Below are positions 44,070 through 55,458 of a stretch of 64,000 bases of DNA, piece by piece; position 1 is the first letter of the stretch; each line of letters opens with the position of its first letter. The translations under genes and the position numbers were made by a program. A model generated the notes under the pieces. It did not search any database and was not told where the DNA came from. It saw only the letters and a list, made by a program, of their open reading frames with translations. Source of the stretch: Tetracentron sinense (lineage: Eukaryota; Streptophyta; Magnoliopsida; Trochodendrales; Trochodendraceae); assembly GCA_015143295.1 (NCBI GenBank), contig CM026559.1:24628826-24692825 (forward strand), given 5' to 3'.

Positions 44070-46250
44070 ATGAGTACTCTAAGAGAAGGAGGATCCGTCT
44101 CTCGTCCTCCACTTTTTGATGAAAATAATTATGCTTATTGGAAAGCTAGAATGAGAGCCTTTCTCAAATCTATTGACGAGAGAATTTGGATGTCTATACA
44201 GAATGGGTGGACTACGCCCGTAAAAACTGTAGGTGATTTGACTGTCGTCAAATATTCTGATGAATGGACCAGAGAAGAGCTTGATTCAAGTGGATGGAAC
44301 ACTAAAGGTCTCAATGCTATCTTTACTGCAGTCACTGCTGAGGAATTCAGACGAATTTCTTCATGTGAAACAGCAAAGGAGGCTTGGGACATTCTTGAAA
44401 TTACCCATGAGGGTACTACCACTGTTAAAATCTCAAAACTCCAAATGTTAACCACCAAATTTGAACATTTAAACATGGAAGACAATGACACTTTTGATGA
44501 ATTCTATGCAAAACTAAGTGACATTGTCAACGCTAGTTTCAATTTAGGTGAGAAAATATCTGAGTCCAAAATAGTTAGAAAAGTTCTTAGATCTCTCCCA
44601 GAGAGATTTCAACCCAAAGTCACTGCAATCGAAGAGAGTAAAAATGTTGACTCTCTGAAGATTGAGGAATTGGTTGGATCACTCCAAACCTATGAACTCA
44701 ATCTACGTCCATCCAAGAAGAATAAATCTTTAGCCTTGAAAACCATCTAGGAAACTTTGGATGAGGATGACAGTGATGGAGAAATGAATGAGGAAGAAAT
44801 GGCTCTTTTCGTTAAAAAATTTCGAAAATTTTTTAGAACGAAAAAGAGATTTAATCCCAAACAGGGAGGAAAATCTTTTGAGAAGTCAAAGTCTAAGCCC
44901 TGGGAAAACAAGAAAAATTCCAAGAGTGGCGACAAGAAATCCCAAGGTGTTCAATGTTATGAATGCCATGGCTTCGGTCATATTTCACCTAATTGTCCTA
45001 ACAAGAAGAAGAGTAAGGGCAAGGTGATGAATGTCTGTTGGGATGACAGTGATTCCGAGAATGAAGAATCGGACAGTTCCTCTTCAAGTGAAGATACTGG
45101 AAATCATACGGCTTTCACTGTTTCCCTTTCTGGGATTCTTGAGACTACCTCTGCGGTTGATGAAAAGGATAGAAGTGATGAGAGTATTCATACTGAGTCT
45201 AGTGATGACTTACAGAAGAGTCAAACTGACTCTGAAAGTGATGAAGATTTGAAAACAACTTATGATAAGTTGTCTGCTGAAAGTTTGAAACTAACTAAAA
45301 CAAAAATCTCTTTGAGCAAAAAACTCAAACTCATTCAAAATGAAAGAGATATCTGTAAACTAGTAGCAGAAGAGAAGAGTGCACTAGTTAGTCAGTTGGA
45401 AAATGAAAAAGAAGCATTTGTTATAAAAGTTCAATGTCTTTTGGAAAAGAATGTCTCATTGACTAATGTGGTCAGAAAATTAGAAGTTGAAAGAGACACT
45501 TCCATGAAAGAAATTGAAGAGTTAAGAACTCTGCAAATGGAGCTGGAAACTTTTAAAGTCTCTCTTGTTGATAAGGTGAAATTTCTTGAAAAAGAACACC
45601 AAATTACCCTTAAAGACAAGACTGACTTGATTCAGAAGGTCTATACTCTTGAAAAAGAAGTAAGAATGTTTGGTAACACCAGCTGCCTAGATGAATTAAT
45701 TAGAAAGTAGGGATCAAATTCTAGTAGATCTGGGATAGGACATGTTGACACACCAACTGGTCCTTTAGCTGTTGGAACAATGGCTAGTGCAGTGTTTGAG
45801 CCAATACATTCTGAACCTAATGAAAATTTACCTTCTACATCAAGTACTAAGGCTTATACAAATTTTGTAAAGCCTAGAAATACAGCTCCTAGAGTGAATG
45901 CTTTAAGGAATCAAATTCCAGTTAGAAGAAATCCTCCTCCTCTACCAAGATTCATACCCACATGTCACTTTTGTGGTGTGAGAGGTCACATTCGACCTAA
46001 ATGTAATGCATTTAGGAGAGCTCCCCGAAATGGTTCATGGAACCAAAATCAAAGTCAAGGGACTCTTCAAAGGCAGATTCAGGTTCTAGCTGAAAAGTCT
46101 AGAATGTTGAGCGATGATGTTAATAGAATTGCTCAAATCTCTGGGACAAGAACTGGTCAATTTATTCCAAATGATTATTCAAGAGGAAATAATTTGACTT
46201 ATCAAAAAACTAGAACTGAACAAAACAGAAAAAGGTCAAGGAGGACAAAA
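44070..46250 (+). pseudogene. gag: SB gag, same frame as pol, two in-frame stops
   Basis: ATG at 44070 (MSTLREGGSVSRPPLFDE); an in-frame GTG lies six bases before it, but ATG is the plant-like choice. Gag core to about 44700; TAG at 44748 where SA has an AAG codon. First knuckle CYECHGFGHISPNC at 44955-44996, acidic Ser-rich stretch, long Leu/Lys/Glu coiled coil at 45250-45690. TAG at 45708 where SA has TAT. Second knuckle [14 protein letters not shown] at 45963-46004, then a basic tail ([11 protein letters not shown]). Gag runs into protease with no frame change, so gag-pol is one polyprotein. Only the two stops break it. Confidence 0.88.
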
Positions 46251-48884
46251 AGGAAAAAGGTCTCTACTACACAGATTAATGATCAAAGATTTAAACAAAG
46301 TTTAAAGACTGTGTATGTAAGAAAGGAAGACCTTAAGTGCTTTGTCATTCATACTGCCTTGAAAGCCCAAAACACAGAAATGTGGTACTTCGATAGTGGG
46401 TGTTCTCGGCATATGACAGGTAACAAGTCCTTATTTATTCAATTTGAGGACTGTCCTGATGAGACTGTTACTTTTGGTGATGGAAGCAAGTCTTTAGTCA
46501 AAGGAAAGGGTATCATCGATTCACCAGGCATACCTAAATTGAAAGATGCCTTGTTTGTTGAAGGACTGAAAGCTAATTTAATTAGCATAAGTCAACTATG
46601 TGATGATAATCATGCTGTGCACTTTACCCAAAATAAATGCTTAGTCATTAATGGTAAAGGTAAGTGTGTTCTAGAAGGATTGAGAACCACTGACAATTGC
46701 TACGGCTTAACTCCCAGTCCTATTCCCTCAAATGTCTGTTATAAGACTAAAATTGAGGAGGTTGATTTGTGGCACCGAAGACTAGGTCACATGAACTTCA
46801 AAGACCTATGTAAAATCTCTAAGCAAGAGCTTGTGAGAGGTGTTCCCAAACTAGGAAAGCCTTCTACTGCTGTGTGTGGGGCATGCCAAATTGGTAAACA
46901 AATTAGGACCCCACATAAGAAGACTTCAAGTATTGCTACTTCATATCCACTGGAATTAATTCATATGGACCTTATGGGTCCTACAAGAACTGAAAGTCTA
47001 GGTGGAAAGCGATACATCCTAGTCATGGTTGATGATTTCTCAAGAATGTCATGGGTGGCATTTATAAGAGAGAAATCCGATGCTTTTGACAATTTCAAAA
47101 GTATTTGCCTGAAAATTCAAAATGAGAAAAGATGCCCAATCACTCGAATTCGAAGTGATCATGGAAAGGAGTTTGAAAACTCTAAGTACAACGACTTTTG
47201 TGATGAGTCGGGTATCAAACATGAATTTTCTGCACCTATTACACCTCAGCAGAATGGTGTAATAGAGAGGAAGAACAGAGTTCTCCAAGAGATGGCTAGA
47301 GTTATGCTTCATAGCAACAATCTAGCTTCTCATTTCTGGGCTGAGGCAGTTAACACTGCTTGCTATATAGTTAATAGAGTTTTTGTAAGACCTGGAACAA
47401 GGAAAACCCCATATGAGTTGTGGAATAACAAGAAACCTAGTGTTAAATACTTTCGAGAATTTGGAAGTAAATGCTATATCCTTAAGGATAGAGAGCAACT
47501 GGGCAAATTTGAATCCCGGAGTGATGAAGGGATATTTCTTGGATATTCCACCAACAGTAGAGCTTATCGAGTGTATAACTTGAGAACCTCTACAATTATG
47601 GAGTCCATAAATGTAGTTGTGGATGACTCCGGTGTTGAAAATGTGCAACGTGAGGATGATGAAAGTGCTGAAAATGAAAATGTTGAAATTATCTCAACTC
47701 CACCTATTGATAAGCAAACATCTCCATTAAAACCTACACATCCTAGGGTCATGAGTCCTCACACCCCCACTGATATAATTGGTGATGTTGAAAGTGGAGT
47801 GAGAACGAGGAAACAAATTGAAAATGAAGTTAGCTACATTTGCTATACTTCATCTTTTGAACCCAAGAATGTAGCTGAAGCTCTTGCAGATGATAATTGG
47901 ATAAATGCAATGCAAGAAGAGTTACTTCAGTTTACTAGGAATGATGTTTGGTATTTAGTACCTAGGCCTAACAATACAAATGTGATAGGTACCAAATGGA
48001 TTTTCAAGAACAAATCTGATGAAAAAGGTACTATCATAAGAAATAAGGCTAGGTTAGTTGCACAAGGATACACCCAAATTGAAGGTATTGACTTCGATGA
48101 AACTTTTGCTACTGTAGCCAGGCTAGAATCAATAAGAATTCTTCTAGCTGTGGCTTGTAATATGAAATTCAAACTTTTTCAAATGGATGTTAAGAGTGCC
48201 TTTCTGAATGACATTCTACATGAAGAAGTCTATGTGGAACAACCAAAAGGGTTTGAAGATCCACATCACCTTGATCAAGTTTATCAACTAAAAAGGGCCC
48301 TCTATGGTTTAAAGCAAGCTCCAAGAGCTTGGTATGAGAGGCTGACTACGTATCTCTTGGAAAATGGATTTTCGAGAGGGGGAGTAGACAGAACCCTTTT
48401 CATAAAGAATGTGAAAGGTGATATTGTCATCGCCCAGATATATGTTGATGACATAGTATTTGGTTCCACATTAGACTTACATGCTCATTCATTTGCTGAA
48501 CAAATGAAAAATGAATTTGAAATGAGCATGGTTGGTGAGCTAAGTTTCTTCCTTGGTCTTCAGATCAAGCAATTGGATTCTGGGATCTCAGTATCTCAAA
48601 TCAAATATGCAAAAAATCTAGTGAAGAAATTTGGAATGAGTTCTGCTAAGCATGCTAGGACTCCTATGAGTACTACTATAAAGCTTAGTAAAGATACTTC
48701 AGGGAAGGATGTCGATCAGACTAATTATAGAAGCATGATTGGTAGTTTGCTCTACCTAACTGCTACTAGACCCGACATAGCCTTTAGTGTTGGAGCATGT
48801 GCCCGTTATCAAGCAAATCCCAAAGAGTCTCACTTAGTTGCTGTCAAGCGTATCATTCGCTATGTGAGTGGACTATGTCCTTAG
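45780..48884 (+). CDS. pol: SB pol: Gag tail, protease, integrase, reverse transcriptase (1034-residue open frame)
   Basis: Longest open frame in the window; the ATG at 45780 is internal to the gag-pol frame (open from 45711) rather than a true start. Domains by residue: second zinc knuckle 62-75; protease [12 protein letters not shown] (DSG at 46392-46400) about 203; pre-integrase [11 protein letters not shown] about 330; integrase core with D in [10 protein letters not shown] in RSDHGKEF and E in VIERKNR, about 395-505; RT about 730-930 with YVDDIVFGS (48441 onward), [10 protein letters not shown] and [17 protein letters not shown]. One suspicious residue is FATVARLE, where relatives have FAPVARLE. 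The frame is lost at 48884 by a 1-bp deletion at the start of RNase H. Confidence 0.88.
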   Translation: MASAVFEPIHSEPNENLPSTSSTKAYTNFVKPRNTAPRVNALRNQIPVRRNPPPLPRFIPTCHFCGVRGHIRPKCNAFRRAPRNGSWNQNQSQGTLQRQIQVLAEKSRMLSDDVNRIAQISGTRTGQFIPNDYSRGNNLTYQKTRTEQNRKRSRRTKRKKVSTTQINDQRFKQSLKTVYVRKEDLKCFVIHTALKAQNTEMWYFDSGCSRHMTGNKSLFIQFEDCPDETVTFGDGSKSLVKGKGIIDSPGIPKLKDALFVEGLKANLISISQLCDDNHAVHFTQNKCLVINGKGKCVLEGLRTTDNCYGLTPSPIPSNVCYKTKIEEVDLWHRRLGHMNFKDLCKISKQELVRGVPKLGKPSTAVCGACQIGKQIRTPHKKTSSIATSYPLELIHMDLMGPTRTESLGGKRYILVMVDDFSRMSWVAFIREKSDAFDNFKSICLKIQNEKRCPITRIRSDHGKEFENSKYNDFCDESGIKHEFSAPITPQQNGVIERKNRVLQEMARVMLHSNNLASHFWAEAVNTACYIVNRVFVRPGTRKTPYELWNNKKPSVKYFREFGSKCYILKDREQLGKFESRSDEGIFLGYSTNSRAYRVYNLRTSTIMESINVVVDDSGVENVQREDDESAENENVEIISTPPIDKQTSPLKPTHPRVMSPHTPTDIIGDVESGVRTRKQIENEVSYICYTSSFEPKNVAEALADDNWINAMQEELLQFTRNDVWYLVPRPNNTNVIGTKWIFKNKSDEKGTIIRNKARLVAQGYTQIEGIDFDETFATVARLESIRILLAVACNMKFKLFQMDVKSAFLNDILHEEVYVEQPKGFEDPHHLDQVYQLKRALYGLKQAPRAWYERLTTYLLENGFSRGGVDRTLFIKNVKGDIVIAQIYVDDIVFGSTLDLHAHSFAEQMKNEFEMSMVGELSFFLGLQIKQLDSGISVSQIKYAKNLVKKFGMSSAKHARTPMSTTIKLSKDTSGKDVDQTNYRSMIGSLLYLTATRPDIAFSVGACARYQANPKESHLVAVKRIIRYVSGLCP

Positions 48885-49383
48885 GCCTCTGGTATTCTTT
48901 CGATACAAATGTCATTGTCGTGGGGTATTCCGATGCTGATTGGGCTGGAAATACTGATGATAGGAAGAGCACCTCCGGCGGGTGTTTCTATATTGGAAAC
49001 TGCTTAGTTGCTTGGCTTAGCAAAAAGCAGAATTCCATTTCCTTGTCTACAGCCGAGGATGAGTATATAGCAGCTGGTAGTTGTTGCACCCAACTTCTGT
49101 GGATGAAACAGATGTTGAAGGATTATGGGATTGATCAAAGCACTATGATTGTGTATTGTGATAACACAAGGCAATCAATATCTCCAAAAATCCCGTACAA
49201 CACTCTCGCACAAAGCATATAGACATTAGGCATCACTTCATCCGTGATCTTGTTGAGCAAAAAGTTGTGTCTAGTGAGTATGTCCAAACAGAGAATCAAT
49301 ATGCGGACATTCTCACAAAATCTTTAGATTCCCTTAGGTTTGAACTCCTTAGGAAATCCATCGGTTTGTGCGAAGTTGAGTAA
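48885..49383 (+). pseudogene. pol: SB RNase H, two frameshifts
   Basis: After the 1-bp loss near 48872 the RNase H continues in another frame to 49222: [20 protein letters not shown] (first Asp), AEDEYIAAGS (Glu; relatives read AEAEY) and MIVYCDNTR (Asp). A second 1-bp loss near 49168 shifts it again; the end ([15 protein letters not shown]) is in a third frame, with TAA at 49381-49383. SA has the intact equivalent at 56600-57273. Confidence 0.85.
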
Positions 49384-50560
49384 TGGTGTACTTGTTTCAT
49401 AGCCTATGTGTTCTTCATGTTCTATTTATGTCATAGAGCTATTTTTTTTGTTATTTCTTTAATTAATAAAAATCCAAAAAACATTCAAAAAATTGAAAAA
49501 TATTGACAAAAAATAATGTGTTTGTATGACCTTATTTATCCTATCTTTTGCTTAATGTTATTTCCTTGAAATCATATTTAACCATATAATCCAAGGATAA
49601 ATATTTCATAGGATTGAATAAAATAGGATAGTTCAATTGTTGGTTCGATCTTGTGATTGAATTTGGTCATGCTAATTAACCTCAGTTAGAGTTGAGCATA
49701 CAATGATGTTCTAATTTGCACATGCACTCTGACTGATTCTTTAGATGGTTTTAGTTCCTATTTAAAGGTTCTGATATTATACCATATGGTTCCTAGATTA
49801 ATCAAATCTAGATAACAATGTCATAAAAAATTCCATAAGGTGAGCCCCCTAGATATAAAAATTATTGACATGGAGAGGACTACCTGTGAGTTTGTGTGAT
49901 AGCTACGAGTGAATGCAAACAGTGAGTAATGGCTACCTAGACAAACAGTAGGTATCTATATGGATTGCTAGTGTGAAAGCCCCTACTGTCATTAGAAAGA
50001 GCTACCTTCTCACTTGAGTGAAAGTCACCAGTGTGCTAGAAACTATATATGTGTACTCCAAAAAGAATTTTCACAATGAGTACAATTTGACTGAAAAAGA
50101 AATGAAATAAATTGTTAGTCAAATTTGGGGTAAAAATTGCTCATCATATAAATATGGATGATTATTGGTTTTAAAACTAGTTTTTGAAAATTTTAGAGTC
50201 CCATTTGAAATATAATGTCAAAATCTAGATTAAGGAAGGAAACCAATTCAAAGAGTCAAGTAATGAATTTTTATTTCATACTCACATTACTTCTAATTGT
50301 ATCTTGACTCTGATTGTGAATTTGATGCAAATACCATATTTTATCACTAGTGAAAATCAATTAATGATTACATAATCCTTGTTTATGCCTATACTTGATA
50401 TATATCAATTCTTGGGTGATTATTATTAATGATTTTTATGAAATCACATGTTGCTATTTTTTTTTGGTCGTTGGTCATTTTGAGGTGAAAATGTTTTTCA
50501 ATGTTCCATTGGTTGAGGGGAAAAAGGTTTTAACTAGTAAAAATTTTTGAAAAATTTTCA
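49384..50560 (+). other. SB spacer between pol and 3' ORF, non-coding
   Basis: No gene. AT-rich, highly similar to 57274-58450 of SA and to 6128-7000 of S1, so it is a conserved part of the element. Contains 'aaaaatccaaaa' runs just after pol. Confidence 0.7.
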
Positions 50561-50564
50561 GACC

Positions 50565-50622
50565 ACCGATCGCTCGGTGCTAAAGACCGATCGATCGGTC
50601 TTTCGTGAACAGTGTTATAAAA
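50565..50622 (+). promoter_or_regulatory. Candidate internal promoter of SB 3' ORF: two palindromes plus TATAAAA
   Basis: ACCGATCGCTCGGT at 50565-50578, ACCGATCGATCGGT at 50586-50599, TATAAAA at 50616-50622, then a ~200-bp pyrimidine-rich leader to the ATG at 50821. This mimics the LTR promoter order in miniature. Transcription from here is inference. Confidence 0.55.
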
Positions 50623-50820
50623 CCTCATTTCTATTTTTTTTGTTCACTTGTTCTCCGACCTCCAGAGCGATCCCTCGGTTCCTACTCCTCAAAATCCTCC
50701 ATACGGTCATTCCTTTCTATTCTAAAGGTTTCCCAAGCATCTAAAAGGTAAGATTTGTGCATTTTCTTCGATTTAGATTGATTTTCTCGTCTAGGGCATC
50801 GTTTTCTTGCATTTTCTTCC

Positions 50821-52102
50821 ATGGCTTTCGTTTTGTCGTTAATCCTTCTTGCCGATCTCATGTCTGGCGTTCCCAAACGTCGGAGGTTGGTCCTCAACAA
50901 CCAAGAGGATCCTCCTCAAGATGAGGAAAACCTAGAGCCATCTACTTTCACTCCAGTAGGCATGGTATTTCTATTGGGGACAGGCCAATTCGTAGAATCA
51001 TTGATTTACTGCTGAGAATCGCCAAAAGGCTTTGGCTGATAAAACTGGTAAAAACAAGGGTAAAGCCTCATCTTCTCATGCCAGTCGATCATCTTCTTTC
51101 ATTTCCTTCGGCTGCTCAACTTTACCGTGAATATTTTAGCAAGAAGGCTATCATGGTTGAGCGAGGAATTCAAATTTCAGACTTTGATGATTATTACCTT
51201 CCTAAGCTCATTGCCGATCGTCAATGGGAAGGTATTCTCAATCTATCATGTCCAGCTCCTATTCAGTTGGTTCAGGAATTTTATTCAAATTTTCTAATAT
51301 TAACTTGAAAACTTGGTCTTTCAAAACTAGAGCTTTAGAAAACTCTGTGGTAATTAATCCTAATTTGATTGCTGCTATTCTTGGTTGTCCTCGAGTTCCA
51401 AATGCTTATTATCCTTATAGATATAAGACTGATGAGGATAAAGAAACCATGGAACAAGTTGTTACTTTTCTAAGTGGCACTCCTTCATTTTGGGTTGGTT
51501 CTCTAATTGAAGTGTCTAAACTCACTAGGGATGCAAGACTTGTAAACCTAGTCATGAGTGCCAATATCCACCCAAAGGTTCATACTGCGGACCTTAGGGA
51601 AGAAAGAGCTCGTTTTCTATTTCTTCTTCGTGGGCATGATATTGATCTTGCAGCACATTTTATCGATTTGATGATCCAAGCTCATCGATCTGACACTGTA
51701 GTTGGAGCCCTTCCTTTTGGATCTCTTATCACTAAACTTCTTGGTTTACAAGGGGTATTTGCACCTCCTGGTGGTCCTACTAGAGTACCGAAGGGTCCAA
51801 TCAATAAAAAGACCCTATCTCAGAGTTTCTCACATGCCTCAGTTCGAGATACAGAGGAGGGAGCCGAAGTTGGTGTTGGGTCATCTCGTCCTCCTCCGAC
51901 CACTATGGATGATCTTGGGAGGATGATGCGAGAGATGCAGATGGATCTCCGGACTCATATTTCATCATACGAGGAGTTTACTACAGAGGTTCGTGGTAGA
52001 CTTGGATCTCTCGATGCAGCCGTGCTAGGAGTACAGAGAGATGTTCGAGATTTTCGAGCTTACTATGAGTCACAGCTCACTTCTGATGATGAGCAGGAGT
52101 GA
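50821..52102 (+). pseudogene. SB 3' ORF, plant transposon protein family, two frameshifts
   Basis: ATG at 50821 (MAFVLSLILLADLMSG), or the next in-frame ATG 13 codons on (MSGVPKRRRLVLNN). A 1-bp loss near 50960 and another near 51290 split it into three frames; the longest, ending at 52102 (TGA), holds most of the protein. Recognisable blocks: QLYREYFSKKAIMVERGIQI, QLVQEFYSNF, RALENSVVINPNLI, CPRVPNAYYPY, DARLVNLVMSANIHPKVH, AHFIDLMIQAHR, ALPFGSLITKLL, and a C-terminal amphipathic region. This matches the plant 'putative plant transposon protein' family (Pfam Transposase_32) as I know it; its biochemical role is unknown. It occupies the place of the env-like ORF of SIRE1. Confidence 0.75.
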
Positions 52103-52301
52103 TAGTTAATGATAGGATTTTATCTTAGTCGAGTGACAGTTTTTATTTGACATTTTGATGTATTTTGTCTTGGTTGTACTTAGTACAAACCTTTTTGGAT
52201 ATTATTGACTTGTTATGGATGTATACATTTGAATGGTTTATGCTCATTATTTTCTATCTCATCTCCTTTCAATGATTTATGCTTTCCTTTTCTAATCCAC
52301 C

Positions 52302-52330
52302 TTTGGCATTTCGAGCCAAAAAGGGGGAAT
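52302..52330 (+). other. SB upstream polypurine tract (PPT1) with hairpin
   Basis: TTTGGCATTTCGAGCCAAA (52302-52320) is a 6-bp-stem inverted repeat running into AAAAAGGGGGAA (52318-52329). The SA copy at 60222-60250 is the same. An extra purine tract upstream of the LTR-proximal one is a known Sirevirus trait. Confidence 0.65.
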
Positions 52331-52677
52331 GTGTTAAATGGTATTATAGATGTTATGGATATGGATGAGATTTTGGAATACTAACCTGTTATGGATCGTG
52401 GAATTGTGAATGGTTGTGAATGGGTATACATATTTTCATTCTTGAATGGTTATACAATTTTCATTCTTATCCTATATTTTATTTCCCTGCTTCACAGGTT
52501 TTTGATTTAGCATGTGCAGGCAAACAGGTTCTAAGTTTGGTGAATCATGACAAGTTAACATGTCAAAAGTCATGTAATTATTTTTGAGTCATGTAAAGGT
52601 CAATTTTCCATTTTTGAATCATTTGGGAAAATTTGAACCTAGTATATGAATTAGTCTTGTTTTGTCCCGGAATTGCC

Positions 52678-52689
52678 AAAGGGGGAGAT
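52678..52689 (+). other. SB polypurine tract (PPT2)
   Basis: AAAGGGGGAGAT directly before the 3' LTR start TGTAAATCCC at 52690; primer site for plus-strand DNA synthesis. Confidence 0.9.
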
Positions 52690-53926
52690 TGTAAATCCCT
52701 AAATAGGTGTTGGCAAATTCCATGATCATTAGATAGGTCAGTTGAGTCGAGTCGTCGAGTCGTCGAGTCATGTTTAACTTGTCAGAAGAGAAGAGCTAAA
52801 GCTTAAAGAAGATTGAAGAAAGTGAAGAAAAAAAGCTTCTACTCCGGATCTAGACAGGTAATGGACTTAGAGACCCTACCTAGGTTGGATTTGACTTAGA
52901 TAACCATAAAAATACCTAAGAGGATAGTTTTAAGCCTACCAAAGATATTTGATCTTAGTTGAATCAAATAAAAATAAAATGAAAATGGTTTTGGCAAAAT
53001 TTCTGTCTCAACTGATCGCTCGGTATTGCGACCGATCGATCGGTGGCCTACCGAGCGATCGGTGGCTATCGACTGGACCAAATTTTTGTATGAGGAAATT
53101 TTCCAGATAGGTGATTTATAACCGAGCGATCGGTCATTAGAACCAATCGATCCGTCTTGAACCGAGCGATCGGTAGTGAGCACCGATCGATATGTCCCCG
53201 TAAAAAGAATTTTTCTTTTTCTGGATTCTTTTTTTAACCCTATATAAACAACTTTTGAGAGACCTAATTCGTGTCTTTGATATTTTTGAAAGAGTAGAGG
53301 TCTAAGAAACTCTTCTAGGGTTTTTCTTATTGCTTTTATTAGATCTTTGTTGATCCCTCCTCTTTCTTAGATCCTAGAGAATGCAAGTATAGATCTAAGT
53401 CTTTGATCTTGCATTGTGTGATCTCAGATCTGTATGAGATCCCTCTAGGGTTTGAAATTTACTAAATTGGTTCACAACCCTACACCTTGTGTGTGTGTCC
53501 GGTGTTTGATCCGGAGCCTTCGTGGAAGGAGATCGATCGTGTGTGATCGTGGATTTGAAGTTGCTTGAAAAGATTTGGTCGGTGTGGAACCGAAGCTGCT
53601 AAGGCGGAGATCGAACCTGCTGGTTCGTGGAAATCAAGAGTAAGAGTCTATACCTAGGAACGTCGTTTCTGTTTTGGTAAGGTCTTGTCTTGTACTTGAT
53701 ATCTTTTCATAGTGAAGTTTATTGCTGGACAAGGTCTCGTGGTTTTTTCCCGTTAGGGTTTTCCACGTAAAAATCTTCTGTGTTTGATTTGTGTGGATTG
53801 TCTGATTGAATTATTCATTGATTTCTAAACATATTAATTGAAAAATTAAAATTGGTTAGAAATTATTAGATAGACCTATTCACCCCCCCTCTAGGTCTTA
53901 GAGATCATTGATCTGGATAAATTTCA
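52690..53926 (+). repeat. SB 3' LTR (1237 bp)
   Basis: Same ends as the 5' LTR; carries the module at 53011-53195, TATATAAA at 53241-53248 and the C-loop inverted repeat at 53873-53897. Followed by TSD copy GGTTC (53927-53931). Confidence 0.93.
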
Positions 53927-55458
53927 GGTTCATGGAACCAAAATCAAAGTCAAGGGACTCTTCAAAGGCAGATTCAGGTTCTGGCTGAAAAGTCTAGAAT
54001 ATTGAGCGAAGATGTTAATAGAATTGCTCAAATATCTATGACAAGAACTGGTCAATTTATTCCAAATGATTATTCAAGAGGAAATAATTTGACTAATCAA
54101 AAAGCTAGAACTGAACAAAATAAGAAAAGGTCAAGGAGGACAAAAAGGAAAAAGGTTTCTAATACACAGTTTAATGATCAAAGATCTAAACAAAGTTTAA
54201 AGACTGTGTATGTAAGAAAGGATGACCTGAAGTGCTTCGTCATTCACACTGCCTTGAAAGCCCAAAACATAGAAATGTGGTACTTCGACAGTGGGTGTTC
54301 ACGGCATATGACAGGTAACAAGTCCTTATTTACTCAATTTGAGGACTGTCCAGATGGGACTGTTACTTTTGGTGATGGAAGCAAGTCTTTAGTAAAGGGG
54401 AAGGGTATCATCGATTCACCAGGCATACCAAAATTGAAAGATGCCTTGTTTGTTGAAGGACTAAAAGCTAATTTAATTAGCATAAGTCAATTATGTGATG
54501 ATAACCATGCTGTGCACTTTACCCAAAATAAATGCTTAGTCATTAATGGTAAAGGTAAGTGTGTTCTAGAAGGGTTGAGAACCACTGACAATTGCTACGG
54601 CTTAATTCCCAGTCCAAATCCCTCAAATGTCTGTTATAAGACTAAAATTGAGGAAGTTGATTTATGGCACCGAAGACTAGGTCACATGAACTTCAAAGAC
54701 CTATGCAAAATCTCTAAGCAAGAGCTTGTGAGAGGTGTTCCCAAACTAGGAAAGCCTTCTACTGCTGTGTGTGGGCCATGCCAAATTGGTAAACAAATTA
54801 GAACCCCACATAAGAAGACTTCAAGTATTGCTACTTCATATCCACTGGAATTAATTCATATGGATCTTATGGATCCTACAAGAACTGAAAGCCTAGGTGG
54901 AAAGCGATACATCCTAGTCATGGTTGATGATTTCTCAAGAATGTCATGGGTGACATTTATAAGAGAGAAATCCGATGCTTTTGACAATTTCAAAAGTATT
55001 TGCTTCAAAATTCAAAATGAGAAAAGATGCCCAATCACTCGAATTCGAAGTGATCATGGAAAGGAGTTTGAAAACTCTAAGTACAACGACTTTTGTGATG
55101 AGTCGGGTATCAAACATGAATTTTCTGCACCTATTACACCTCAGCAGAATGGTGTAGTAGAGAGGAAGAACAGGGTTCTCCAAGAGATGGCTAGAGTTAT
55201 GCTTCATAGCAACAATCTAGCTTCTTATTTCTGGGCTGAGGCAGTTAACACTGCTTGCTATATAGTTAATAGAGTTTTTGTAAGACCTGGAACAAGGAAT
55301 ATGAGTTGTGGAATAACAAGAAACCTAGTGTCAAGTACTTTCGAGAATTCGGAAGTAAATGCTATATCCTTAAGGATAGAGAGCAATTGGGAAAATTTGA
55401 ATCCCGGAGTGATGAAGGGATATTTCTTGGATATTCCACCAACAGTAGAGCTTATTGA
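53927..55458 (+). pseudogene. pol: SA gag tail, protease and integrase, resumed after SB
   Basis: The SA frame resumes at the TSD copy; the first ORF-finder start at 54002 is not a real start. Basic tail, protease [12 protein letters not shown] near 54275, pre-integrase [12 protein letters not shown] near 54660, integrase D (LIHMDLMDP; relatives LMGP), D (RSDHGKEF) and E (VVERKNR) to about 55190. A 7-bp deletion near 55302 shifts the frame; true homology continues in the next frame, with a CGA to TGA stop at 55456. Residues after about 55302 in the original frame (to 55471) are out-of-frame. Confidence 0.85.

Larger units (their letters stand above)
42786..53926 (+). mobile_element. Sirevirus SB (inner element), TSD GGTTC
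   Basis: Complete element inside SA gag: GGTTC is duplicated at 42781-42785 and 53927-53931, and the SA reading frame continues across it. LTRs 42786-44002 and 52690-53926 differ by about ten substitutions plus indels of 9 and 11 bp, so the insertion is recent relative to others here. Internal order is PBS, gag, pol, spacer, 3' ORF, PPT1, PPT2. All genes carry at least one stop or frameshift, so SB could only have moved using proteins made elsewhere or before it decayed. Confidence 0.95.

Noticed and set aside
50748..50794. Mini-intron (AG/GTAAG ... TCTAG) in the 3' ORF leader of SB
   Set aside because: About 47 bp, too short for a typical plant intron; the donor could pair with another acceptor, but none is convincing.
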